NCBI GenBank assembly: GCA_946807835.1
Contig: OX327705.1
Location: forward strand, 10,756,501-10,820,500
Direction of reading: 5' to 3'
Source: Ailanthus altissimus
Lineage: Eukaryota > Streptophyta > Magnoliopsida > Sapindales > Simaroubaceae
DNA length: 64,000 bases
Made by a program: the position numbers and the translations under genes. The notes beneath the pieces were generated by a model, which saw nothing but the letters and a program-made list of their open reading frames with translations, was not told the origin of the DNA and did not search any database. Position 1 is the stretch's first letter, and each line of letters begins with the position of its first letter. Positions 27,790 through 39,619 of the stretch are shown piece after piece.

Positions 27790-29083
27790 TATATATTTTT
27801 ATTTGAGGAATGGTGGCAACACTAAAATAATCCCTAGCATTATCAAACCGAACTCTTTTATCTCAACCCTAAATTGAATTTTCACCATGTGGAAAAAATT
27901 TAGAAATGTAAAAATAACATCTGATTTTTATTTTAAGAGAAAAACCCATGACACTCGAATAGTATCACCAATAAATAAAACAAACCAGCGAGTTTAAGAG
28001 ATATTATGAAACATAGAAGGTTCTCAAACATCACTGTTAATTAGAGTAAAAGGTTTTAAAGCTCTTGTATTACTTATTAGGAAAGAAGCACATTTATGTT
28101 TTGTAAGTTCATAAATATCACATTGGAACATATTCAAATCAAATTCTTTAAATAAACTATGAAACATTTCTTTAAGAATATTGAAAGAATGATGAATAAG
28201 ATGAAAATGATATAACCATATCTTAACTTATTGGAAATGGAAGATTTAAAATGTAGAAACAACAAAATAGAATCTTAGTACTTTTTTTTTTCCACCAGGT
28301 TTCTAAAGAAAGTAAAGCCCATTCTTTCTAGCAAGTTCAATCACTGTCACCGTTTTGTAGTCCTGAAATTTACAAAGCGAAGAAGAAAAAGTACCCATAT
28401 AATTCAAATTCTTTGTAAACTTGTGAATTGAAACTAGATTAATAGATAATTTTGGCACATGTAAAATATTTTTTAAAATAAGGACCCGATTTATAACTAT
28501 ATTCCCTTGACCAACAACTGTAACCAATGTTTTATTAGCAGTAGCAATTCTTATTACTAGGACAAGAACTAAAAGAGATAAACCCTTGAAAAAATTGGGT
28601 CATATAATTTGTAGCCTTAGAATCCATTACTCAATTTTCTTTGAAGATTGATACATTAAGTGCATAGAGCTGAGAATTACTTGAAAAATCCAAGGAACAA
28701 GTATCTGCACCACCTGAAGGTTTCTTTAAGTGCATAGGATTGAAATATAAACCTGGTTGAATATTTTGTAATCTTTTACTGCAGTATTAATGATTCCATT
28801 TATTGATATGAGATTATAAATTTATTGATTAGTAGATTCAGAAACCTCAAATATGATTTTGGACAAAAGTAAAAAGAAATTATACTTAAGAAAAGAGATT
28901 TGAAAATGGTTCTAGAAAAAAAGGCAAAGCATGCCTTTGAAAAAATAGAACCAGAAGAAGAAAATGAGATGAAAATTTAGGCTAGAAAAAGGAAAAACTT
29001 GAACTTTTCTCCAAAAAATTTTAAGTGGCAATACAAGCCACAAATTTACATAAATTCTCATAGTGCATTCATTTCTGATACCA
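27790..29083 (-). pseudogene. Copia element relic: PBS, protease, pre-integrase, start of integrase
   Basis: Minus strand, right to left: PBS remnant at 29072-29083 (TGGTATCAGA); about 450 bases of gag-region remnant; protease near 28630-28560 as 'MDSKATNYMT' (canonical DSGAT; the Gly is replaced by Lys); the GAG-pre-integrase frame at 28527-28303 ('ILHVPKLSINLVSIHKFTK...ARKNGLYFL'); and near 27870 'KRVRFDNARDYF', the second catalytic Asp motif of integrase. It stops near 27790 at the end of repeat C. RT, RNase H and the 3' LTR are absent. Frame breaks and stops are numerous. Confidence 0.75.
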
Positions 29084-29315
29084 TAACAAAATACAAAGAA
29101 ATCTCACTTATATTCAACAAACAAATGTATACAAATATAAAGGGAAGAAACTAGACTATAAAAGGAAACTCTCCTAAGACATAATCCTTATAATTTAGGT
29201 ATAATAACTACTATAATTTGCATTCTAATTAGTTGTAATATACAACTATAATGAGTTATAATACATAGCTACAATAAGTTGTAAACTCTGCACACCATAA
29301 TTATTAATTATAACA
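29084..29315 (-). repeat. 5' LTR of the Copia relic
   Basis: Minus strand TGTTATAATTAATAATTATG.. to the PBS, about 232 bp, with TATA-like 'ccttttatagtc' (near 29160) and 'ccctttatattt'. The end next to the PBS reads TA where CA is expected. No second copy is in the window, so the outer boundary at 29315 rests on the TG start and typical spacing. Confidence 0.55.
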
Positions 29316-30360
29316 GTTTTTTCCCTTTATGTAGAGAGTGATTTGGCTTTGTTGATGTGCTCTTCGATTGTAGGGCCCATGATAACATGGAGAATGACTC
29401 AATCATGCTAACATGTCCTTAGGTTGTGGGGCTTAGTGGTGGCATAGATACCTAAATAGGCCATACTTGACTTATCCTACAGTTCAAATGATGAAAGCTG
29501 ATGAGCTTGGGTCCTTACTGAGTCTGATGGCATGGTTCTAATTTAAGTCGATCAATTTTCTTAAGAAGTGGGCTCGGATGGACAAGAGGCCTTTTAAGAG
29601 CAGGCTATGTGTCACTATGATTTTTCCCCAACAACAATCTCTCAGTTTCTAGTGTGGAGGCAAGGAGATAGTAGAAACTCTTTTATTCTTTACACATGGC
29701 ACGTTTTTTTTTCTTCCTTTAATTCCTTCGCATAATTGTTTTCTTTCGATAGGAAAATTCCCACCTTTGTGGTCTTCAAATAGAATAACTAGGGGCATTA
29801 TGCTATTACATACAATAAGTGGAAGATTGTTGTGTCATTTTGATCACTTTTTAGGTAAAAATGGTTCCTCAAAATCCTCTATTTACTCTGTTGATCTGTC
29901 CAGCCCTTCATCTAATCATTGTTCTTTCCTTCATAAGACTTTGCAACTCGATCTCCTAAACCTGCCAAGTTTGATCTCTTAATAATCGTAGTAACAAGAA
30001 TCATGAGAGCAAAAAACTTTTCCTCTCCTAATTTCTCTTAGGGGATTTTGTAGGGAGTTAGAATCTAACAAGAATCATGGGATCGTAGAATGGGTAAGGC
30101 TAAAATCAGAGAGATTAACAATAGTAGTAAAGAACCTTTATGCTTAATTAACCTTAGTGTTAGCAGTAAGGCGATGAATGTTGAAGAGATAAAGTATGAA
30201 TCAAAGGATTCTAGTTTCAGCCAAGAGAATGGGAGAGTCGAGACCTCACAGTAAGAGTTCTTCACAAAGTTAGCCTCATAATCCCTTAAGAAGAAGAGGA
30301 AGAACCATGATGGAAAAACCACAGTAGTTGCACTTAGAAGGCACTCCCTTAGAGGTTTAA
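29316..30360. other. Unassigned region
   Basis: Less AT-rich than its surroundings. It may be the 5' part of the relic that follows, but I recognise no domain. The frames at 29767-29982 (+) and 30065-30322 (-) show no family resemblance. Confidence 0.4.
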
Positions 30361-33300
30361 AACCCTAAATCCCTATTGTTGACCTTGAATCCCAACTTAC
30401 CTCTAAAGCCCATACACTTTGAGATAAAAAGGTTCAAACATTTTTATTTAAGGATGCATTACTCAATTCCTCATTCGGTTACTTTGAAGATTCCTTAGTT
30501 TAGTGAATCTCTTAGTTTCCCAATGAAGGGGAGGATAGCCATCTTTGAAAAGCTCCTTGTTCTTAGTTTAAAACTCTCATTGCAACCTCTTTTTAGAAAG
30601 TTATTGGCTACCTTAAATATTGCTCCTGTATGACTAACTCTAACCAGTTAAAGGTTGATGATCGGCTACTAGGTGTTTCAGAGGTAGGCATTTGCTATTG
30701 ACTCTACTGTGAAAGATTTCAAGAACTTTTTTTGCTTGAGAAAGAACAAATTTTTTGAGGGCATATATTACTTGAGCTCTTGAGACTAGGATACCAATCC
30801 CATTAGTGATTACCAATCTCAGGTCTATTAAAAGGCCAGGTAGCTATATGTAGGTAAAGATTGGGGATTTATTGTTAGATTGGGTCGTGCCTTGAAGAAA
30901 TTTTGCACTTAATTTATTCTTGAAGGTAAATGTCCCACTTTTTGTTCTTTTGTATTTATATTGATACTATATAGTGTTGAGTTCTTTAAGGCCATCATGT
31001 TAAAATGCCTTTTCAAAGTGTGAGGCTTTACTAACTCTCTTTCCATATTCCTAGTTATCACTAGATTAAGGATTGCAAATTGGTTCACAACACCTAAGAG
31101 CTTGTTGATTAAGCCACAAATTACTTCGTTACATTGACAGATGATGGTTTTAATGTACTAGATGAGCACTACTTGAAAGAAGTTGGGCTTATAGGCTCCT
31201 TACCTTAGAGACTATTTTTTATCCTGGCGAGTGCAGTTTGAGCTCCACTCTTATCTACTAGTTAGATGTGGAATTGTTTAAGTTGTATATAAATTATAGT
31301 TTAGGTTTTCTTCGTATTAACAATTTATGTTACCATAAGGACAACTCCTGGCCTTATTTCCTTTGCTTGTCTAGAGTTAATAAAAAATTTAGAAAGTGAA
31401 GATTAGATGTAGGGCCTCATAAAAACCTCCCAAGCTCTTCTTGGGTCATCCTAGGCACTGGGGGCTTAACTAGGGAAAGATTTATTGCTTTTCGTATCCC
31501 TAAGTAAGAGAGAGTTGTCCCTTCAGGATTTAAAAAGAGGAATTCCCTTAAAGACAACCAGGCCCTTTTAGGTTCTCTGCACTCTAATGACCTCAACCCT
31601 AAATTTAGGAACAAGATTGAGTACTTATTAGCCCATCTACGGTAAGCCTACAAAATGCTCCTCTTCGAGTTGAACAATTTACTTTCTCAACAAGACTCTG
31701 TAAATACACTATCTAGAACTTTATGTCTTGCTTATAAGGTGCCTTTAAGAGATTTGTTGCCTTATGTCATTTGCCTTTTTGTTTCTAAATGTTGATTCTA
31801 TTTCATAATGAGTACCCATTTCTATTCCAAGTTGCATTTACTTTATGGGAGCACAAATAAATGCTTGAGAAGGCTATAAGTGCTGCTGAGGATAAGGATG
31901 GTAAAATGATTCATAAATTGACAAACCTACTAGAACCACCTCTGTTGAAAATGATTTGGTAAGGCTTAAAGCATATTTGAGATGGGTTTGATACACAAAG
32001 TTAAAATCTGCAACAGGTTTGAGACGTGTTTGCTTTGGTGAAATGTGTATAGGTACCCGCAATGGTTATCTATAGATAATTACATATTTTATTTTATTTT
32101 TCTAAAAAGAAGACCAAAACAATATTACTTTGATTGTAGATCTAAATGATAAGTTGAAAGAACGATTTTTATATCATACTTTAGTCCATCAATTATTCTC
32201 GTTCTCGCTTATCATACAAACATTATTTTGTCACTCTCTCATCTTCGATTCTTCATTCTCACAAAGCCATCGGCTCACGCTCATCAAATATTTTTTCAAT
32301 TCTCAAACGACATATTTTGATCCTTGTTTAACCTTTATATCACTGACATTATATTATATGAATTTTTAAAAAAGATGGTTGAATTTTTGTCTTTTTTTTC
32401 ATATGATAGAGGTTTACATCATTTTATTTAACTTTTTATTTATTTATTTTCTGGAGATTGATAGCCATTTTCTTTTACTTTTTTTTCTCCTTTAACATTT
32501 AATATGTTATTGGCTTAGTTAGTTGGTAAAATAATTTATCTTAAAACTATAATGAGCCAATATATAAATTCATTTGTAGCTAAATTCTTGAATCTTGAAT
32601 CTAGTCTAAGAAAAACTATTTTTGTTTAATTGAGTTGCTTTGTAGTTATATAGTCTAGTGTTTATGTTAACTATTTATAAGTTACTTTTATTAGTTTTAA
32701 CTTACAAATGAGTTTAACTTTGATAGAAAGACTTTTATTAAATTTAAATTTATGACATGATTTGATTGTTATGTTCTATGGATTTTCTTTAAAATTAAGG
32801 TTATGATTTTATATTTTTTTATTAGGATAAAGGATATGTAGATCCCCGAAGTTTTGTGAAAAGGATTGAAAGATCCTTGAAATTTCAAAAGGGTTATAGA
32901 AACCCTTGTCAGATGACAAAAACTGTTTGAATTAATGATCAACTAGTCAAAAATTAGTAAAGTACTAAAATGCCTTTAGATCATATAGTTGTTTTTATAT
33001 ATAACACGTGTCAAAATATAATTAGTTTATATTTTAAAATAAATAAAATAAAAAGTAAATAATGTTTTAATTAACTACCCATTGCTACCGAAAAAGGGTA
33101 ACCATATAACTAAACTCTATTTTGTTTTTATCTACATAATGATGGGGGTCTTTTTTTGACCAAAAAAAAACCCAAAAATGGTGGTGAAGGGCGGCACAGT
33201 AGTGATTGTTGCCCCTCGCTACCATTTTTTGGTATTTGTTTGCACAAAAATGACTCTACTATTGTGTAGATCATGATAAAGAGAGTCGAATGATGTAAAA

Positions 33301-34490
33301 TTTGAGCATTTTAATCGTCAAAACATCACTAAAAAATAATAGTCGGCCATCGGCCGGTTGCCGTTTTCTATTGACGGTGGGCAGTTTTTTTTTACTTATT
33401 TTTTAATATTTAATATATTATATATATAAAAAAATGTTGACATTTAATGTTAATAAAGTGTTGTATTCTAATAGTTAAGGTGTCACCTTTTCACCCAAAA
33501 GTCTTGGGTTCAAAACCCATCAAATTTGTTTTTTTTTTATTTAACAAGGATATTTTGGTACTTTTAACCAATTTGATAGTTAAAGATGGTTTTACCATTT
33601 TGACTGTTAATTCAAATGTTTTTGTTATCTGACAATGGTTTTTATGGTCTTTTTAAAATGTAAAAGTCTTTTAGTACCTTTCGTCAAACTTTGAGGGTCT
33701 ATAGGTCTTTTACCTTTTTTATTATATTAATTTACAACCTATTTAAAATCTATAAATAATCTATTGTGAACTTGGTAAAGAGTACATATCTATTAGAACA
33801 GGTTTGGTAATAAAACTCTAAACCCTCAATAGGTTTTAAAAATATTTAGTATTTCACTTTTGAAGTGAATGTGAATACAAGTATAACGATATCTATTATA
33901 AACCTAATCCATTGCTATCCCTAGCTGAGGACTTGGAGCTCTGCCAGGTTGCACCCAAGCAGAGTGAAAAGGTTTTGAGGGCCAAAAAAAGTAAGTAAAA
34001 GTAAAAAAACGCTTCTTTAGCCAAAGAGCTTGCTGTTGCTAAAGAGGAATTTTCACAAGAGGTTGAGGATAGGAAGACACTTGTCTAAGCAAATAAAGAG
34101 TTTAATCTATCTTGAAGTTGTACAGCGCAATAAACCTTATGGAGAAAAGGCTTCTCAAGCCTATCCAAAAAACCCTAAGCTATGCTTACTGTAAAGCAAC
34201 GGAGGCTTACTTTAGCTTGGACTTTAGCTTCTTAGTTAGAAGCACTAGTTGCACCAGCCTCAACTATTGAGAAGGAGGACTGTGTTGCTAATGGTTCCAC
34301 CAACTATGCTACCCTTAGGGAACCTAATAAAGCCAATGAAGGGTTGAGTAAGGGTCCTCCTAAAACTAATATTCCCAAGACTCGACTTTTGAGGGACATA
34401 AAGGTGATGATAGGGATAATATTGGTGACAGAAGTGAGGAGTTGTTTCTCTCTATAACCCCTTTAGCTGTTTTGTATTGAACCGCGAGCT
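30361..34490 (+). pseudogene. Relic of a 'putative gypsy-type transposon' (Transposase_28-like) ORF
   Basis: Plus-strand pieces fit, in order, the plant proteins annotated as putative gypsy-type transposon (PF04195) with a C-terminal coiled coil. Near 30730-30890: 'FKNFFCLRKNKFFEGIYYLSS' then '..YVGKDWGFIVRLG', resembling the '..FF....G.YYFS...W...FFFV....W.F' pattern. Near 31130-31202: 'TLTDDGFNVLDEHYLKEVGLIG'-like sequence. Near 33920-34110: 'LAEDLELCQVAPKQSEKVL' and 'SLAKELAVAKEEFSQEVEDRKTL', a heptad-type coiled coil. Stops and frameshifts are frequent. 31210-32823 holds little that I recognise, and a MULE-like insertion occupies 32824-33714. The domain call is by pattern resemblance and needs a profile search. 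Confidence 0.4.
32824..33714. mobile_element. MULE-like non-autonomous element with long inverted ends
   Basis: About 891 bp. The left end (aggataaaggatatgtag) and right end (inverted ggtaaaagacctatagacc) are imperfect inverted repeats extending about 150-180 bases, including 'cttgtcagatgacaaaaac' at 32907 facing 'gttatctgacaatgg' at 33624. Both sides are flanked by TTTTTTATT (32815-32823 and 33715-33723), a 9-bp duplication as in Mutator-like elements; its low complexity weakens the evidence. No transposase. The small frame at 33447-33632 is not a gene. Confidence 0.6.
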
Positions 34491-34819
34491 TCTCTTAGTC
34501 GCTCGTAGCTTATTTACTGATTACTCTTTTTTTTTACTTCTTGTTATAGTAGGTTTACGTTTATGACAGTTGGATGATTATATTGAACTATTCCAAACTT
34601 TATGTCGATTCTAAATATGCTTAGGCCACAGTAGCTCCCTTTTCTGACTGTTTGTAAGATATAATCAGTAAGGTAGATGATGCTTAATAGTGTTAAAGCT
34701 TTCTTTTAGTTCTTCATGACATAATGATTTCAACCACTTTAATGACCATGTGTAAGGTGGCTTTTGTGTAGTCTAGGGGTTTAGGCCAAACACGGCCAGT
34801 TACCATCCCATTTACTAAA
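34491..34819. other. Unassigned spacer
   Basis: Follows the coiled-coil relic; contains no domain I recognise. A junction with the LINE lies near 34820. Confidence 0.4.
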
Positions 34820-36960
34820 AAGCTGAATTGGCTAATGGAGATACAATTTTATACAAGCTAACACCATCGATTACTAAACCCCAATTTCTCCATCATCAAC
34901 AGCACAAACCGCCACTCCACCCTTTCATAAGACTTCCTCACATCCAATTTTAAATCCAAAACCCTGTCTTTCCATACCTTTTATGCTTTACCGAGTGCAT
35001 TAATTCAAAAGCTGAAACAACATTATCTACGGCTGAGCATAGAGGCACGACGAAATAATATCCGAAAGGACTAGCTTCATCCTATTAGCCACACATTTAG
35101 CAACAATCTTATACAGCAAATTACAGAAGGTAACAGAGCCAAAATTTGAAATCTTAGTTAGCGATAGAATTTTCAAGATTAAAACAATATTAGTCTAATT
35201 ATTGTCCCCCAGAGAATTTGCATGACTATATCAACCTTAACAACCTCCCAAAAACGCTGGAAAAATTTGCATGAAAACCATCAGAGCTTGGAGCCTTGAA
35301 CAACCTCATAGACAAGAGGGAGTAACTGACCCTATACTTTCAAAGTACGACCTTGCAAACCATCAAGGACCTCCCGCACCACATTATTTCCCAGATTAGA
35401 TGAACAGAACAAACCAAAAAATGGTCAATGATTATATCTGAAACTTTTTCCTCTTTACACCAAGCCCCACTCTTTAAAAACAAGCCCAGTTATTAGATTC
35501 TTTGCCCATCTACCCGAAGCTCTCTGATGGAAATATTTAGTGTTCTGTCACTCTAAGATTGCCAATCAGCCTTTCCACGCTGAAATTAGTAAAGTTCTTC
35601 TCTCGCCAGCAAATTTTAAAGATTAATATCCAACTATTTAAGCTTAACAGAGTCAACCCTAAGACTCTCATCAATTTCTTTCCTAACCACCTAATCCTGG
35701 ATGGTTTTGCAACTCCAAAAAATCTATGCCAATCCACCTAAGTCGTTGTACATAAGTCCAACCTTTTGGCTAATGATAATCCACCATCATCCCTTGGCCA
35801 AATAAATTCAACAATCCTACCAAAATCATTTTACCTTTACTAAAAAGGACTAAATCGAAAGCATTTATTCCTTCTAAACCCAATGCAGACATAAGAAAGT
35901 AATGACTGGCTTCAACAAAGCCTATAGAGCCTGATGATCCAAAGAGAAAAAGTCTCTATAGAATACCTTTGCTTTAGGAAAACAAGAACTCCAATTCCCA
36001 CACGTAAAGTCCAAATCCAAGAGTTCAAACAAAAACCCCCCCATTGAATTTCAATCTATTCTAGGTAAATCGAGATCTCAAAAATCCTAAATCCTTAAGT
36101 GTAGAGGACCTCTTTAGTTGCCTCAAAAGTTCCTATGTATGCCACCACTCACTTTGAACTAAATTTCCATACATACCCATAACCCACCTCATAGTTCTAC
36201 AAGAATCGACAACCTGAACATCAATATGATATTTTGAATACCCTAACACGGAAATGTCCTACAAAGTCATTCTAGAGTGCAAGCAAATCTCCACTCCTAC
36301 CCACATTGTCTAATTGAAAGCCAAAACTTTGTCGTATCCTCTCAGCCATTTTACCAAAGAATTTTGTTTTGATGACTAAAATCAAACTAGGGGAATAATC
36401 TGGAAGGCATTTACATAACCCACTCATTGCATGTCGATTCCCCAAGCCACGTTCAATCCAATATAAGATACTCATCCCTCTCGACGGAGATGCTCATAAA
36501 CTATTGCTTGAATATTTGAACCGTCAAGCACCATAAAAGGCTTCCTTAGAGGGTTACTATCATCTAACATATCACCATCATTCTTTCTTTTTCAATTCTG
36601 AACAATACATTCATCATCCCTTGGAAGATTGCTAGAGGAAACACTCCTTGCCTTTTTGTAGATTTTCCTGATGTGAAGTACTTCTTAAGGGTTTTTCAAC
36701 CAAAGAACTAGGAGCTGAAAAATTTACTAAATCGAAGAAGAAATGGAAGTCGAGCCTAAACTCAAAGAAGAAATAGAAGTCGAGACTATACCCGAAGAAG
36801 TAATTAAAGTCGAGATGAGAGGCTTGGAAAAAAGTGGAAACAGACAAGGCTTTTAACCTTTTGAAATTGCAATCGGACAATGATTCTGAATAAGTTGTAG
36901 CACTGGGTTGTGAGACTTGCAACAAAGACAAGGCTTTCGACTTTTTAATTTTGATTAAGA
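34820..36960 (-). pseudogene. L1-type LINE relic: endonuclease and N-terminal RT
   Basis: Minus strand: at 36475-36272 'MSILYWIERGLGNRHAMSGL..', '..SLILVIKTKF' and '..NVGRSGDLLAL', the start of an apurinic-type endonuclease (canonical 'W N.RGLG...', 'ETK', 'G.SGGL'). At 35737-35537 is the region between EN and RT ('..WREKNFTNFS..'). At 35150-34840 is RT: 'NFGSVTFCNLLYKIVAKCVANRMKLVLSDIIS' (in pieces), then a lineage of 'A.D...V...FELMHS' and 'LDMRKSYERVEWRF'-like motif with frame shifts. The second half of RT (YADD) and everything downstream are missing. The N-terminal part (36931-36632) contains three 30-bp in-frame repeats at 36734-36823. Dead by many stops. Confidence 0.7.
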
Positions 36961-37190
36961 CATTGATTTTAAAAAAATGGAATAAGGTTCATAACCAGCT
37001 TGTGATACTGGCGGCAAATAAGGAAACAAACTCTTGAAGGAGTTAAAAATAGTTGAAACTCTTGTGTAATTCAAATTCCTAAAAGTGGATTCTTTGAAAT
37101 CAAATCAACCTCATCCATCTCAAAAGAGCCTGTAGGGGATGAAAAAATGAATTTCCTAAATTTTAAATTTAAACACTTAAAATTATCTAC
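36961..37190. other. Unassigned spacer between LINE relic and Athila-like LTR
   Basis: Short AT-rich stretch; it may include the LINE 5' UTR. Nothing else seen. Confidence 0.4.
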
Positions 37191-37420
37191 TGATATGAGT
37201 GAAATAAATAAATATTTTTCTCTAATTTACTTAAGAATTATTTGTTTTTAAGTGAATAGAAGGCTATTTATGTGTTTAATATTTATTTTATAGGTTTGAA
37301 GCATTAAAGGATGAAAAGTGAAGAATTGAGAGCAAAAATAAAGAAATTAGAGCTAAAATCAGAAAATCAGGACTTAATTGCAAAATTTGAAAAATTCAGG
37401 ATGAACGCCATAATGATAAA

Positions 37421-38198
37421 TGATGTCGGCTCAAGTGTTTAGAAAACAATACAACAAGATTGGAAGAATGAAAACAAACACTCACTTTTATTAAAATAAA
37501 TTCAAACACTGAATAAAGTAAAATTGGTACAAGCTCACCACTCAAGAGAATTAGAATGGGATACAGAATAATTCACCACCCAAAGAACCCTACAAGAGAT
37601 ACAGAACTCTCAAACTCACTACTCTAAAGAATCCACCCAAGAGATACAGAGTTAAATGTAGAAACTCTCATAAGAGAACTCTCCCACATACAAGTAATTT
37701 TAAATTCACTCTCTGCCCTTCTCCTCTCATCCTTAGGTATTTATAGAGAGTTCTTGGGAGGGCTACTGCAAAGCACTCATTACAACATTAAAACTTGGTG
37801 GTTGGGAGTTTACAAAAGACAGCAATTAAGACTTACAACTACCCTTACACCAAAAGTCTACAAATACAGCAAATACAATAAATGAAGCATTAAATTCGAA
37901 CATAATATGCTATAAAGTCTTGGATGGAGACAAAAGTCTTCAATTCTTGCAAGTTGTCAAGATTTGGCTCACCTAATAACTATCTGACCTTCCTTTAGTT
38001 ATTAGGATTCAACTTACTCTAGAAAATTTATATTCATGTACTGTAAAAAGGATTTAGAACTAGACACATATAAATTTTTAGTAGTATGAAGATTACCCAG
38101 AAATTCCTTCCGAAACAGTACCAGATAAATTCCAAATTTACCCTTAAAATTTATTTAGTTCTATTTTTAGCTCCATGTGATCAGACACTCCTGTGTCA
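37421..38198 (-). repeat. Solo LTR (778 bp) with 5-bp TSD
   Basis: Flanked by ATAAA at 37416-37420 and 38199-38203. On the minus strand it starts TGACACAGGAG and ends CCGACATCA, with a TATA box (TATAAATA) at 37739-37746 and, downstream, an A/T-rich polyadenylation-like region (near 37480-37500). No PBS or coding sequence follows on either side; instead the Athila-like LTR resumes. Copia or gypsy origin cannot be told from the LTR alone. Confidence 0.8.
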
Positions 38199-39014
38199 AT
38201 AAAGGTCGAAATGATCCAGGTTCATAAGAGAAAGAACTCTCTAACGATAAATGAAGAGCATTGTAATGGTAATCTCAGAACCTCCAACGCCCCAACGCTA
38301 GAAAGTTATTGCCCCAGTGATGCGACTAATTTTAAAACCCTAATTTTCAAGGCTCAATGCCTCTGAGTTAAGTAACTATTGCTGCAGCGATGGAGCTATT
38401 CGAGGAAATGCCCCAACGTTAGTGCGATTCCTAATCAAATTCTAAGTACAACTCAAAGACTTCCTTATAAAAGGCCTCTCGTTTCAACCTTTAAGACATT
38501 CACAACTTAGGGTTTTTAGAGCAATAATAGCATAATTTAGAGTAATTTAGAGATTAGTGCATATCAAGAGAAACAAGGAATTCTTGTGGAGGTTAACCAA
38601 CTGCAATCTAGAAATTGAGGCATCAATTGTGGTTTTCTTTTTGGTTGTTTCATGTTTTTAATTCTTTCTAGTCTTTATTCTCATATAGTTATGAACTAAT
38701 TTTCTTTTCTAGGGTTATAACTTGAACTCAATATGTGAGCTTATTTGTTATACTTCCTAATATTTTATGAACCCAGTTTTTATTATTCAAATTATTTGCT
38801 TCTAATGCTTTCAATATTCCTGGCCAGTTATTGATTGATTTAGGAATACATGGATAAGGCCACATTGTATTTAGCCTAAGGTAATTTAATACATGATTGT
38901 AGAGTAGTATCTGTAAGTTTTAATGTAGGATATGAATATACATATATGGCATGTATGGTTAATAGAACTTGAGCTTAATGAATCTTGATTTTATCGGATT
39001 ATAATAAGAATATA

Positions 39015-39593
39015 TGATGTGAACCTCATAAAGAAAAGTAAGACACGATGCTCAATGAGGATCCTTTACCAAGGATCCTTATTGAGCATCAAGTCTTACT
39101 TTTCGATGATCGTTTTAATTTAGATTGTTAAAAAAACTAAAAAATAAAGGACCTTGACCTGTTATCTATAAAGAGATAAGAACTAGAGATATAAGAATTT
39201 AAGATAGATGCTATAATTAAGAAATATAAGAAAGATTGTAAGTGATAAGTCAATGATGAACACCATAAGAAGAAATCTTAATAAGTTCTGAAAAGTTCTT
39301 TGAAAAATCAAGAGTAAACTCTTAATAATATTTATGTCATAAACTTTGAATTCCTCTTTGGGTTATAGCAGTTTATAGCCAAAATCTCCAATTAGCTAAA
39401 AGGAAAATAAATCAAGTCCTAGGCATAGTAGAGATTTGATTACAAAAAGAGAAAATAAATAACAAACATATTAAGGAAACAAAATATTTTTATATCTTTA
39501 TTTCTAAATATAACATAAACTAAAAAGGAAATAAGGAAAATAAGGATCTAAGAAATTAAGAAATAAAATAAAGAAACTAGGAAATAAAATACA
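39015..39593 (-). repeat. 3' LTR of the Ty3/gypsy element, with an inverted duplication
   Basis: Runs parallel to 44183-44723 ('tgat.tgaacctca.aaagaaaag' to '..gaaa.aaaataca'). It contains an extra near-perfect palindrome: 39033-39064 pairs with 39073-39104 (29 of 32 bases) around an 8-base loop. The right LTR lacks it. The inner end at 39593 is set where the two copies diverge and is approximate. Confidence 0.75.
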
Positions 39594-39619
39594 GAGCATA
39601 ACTTATCACTTTATGTAAA

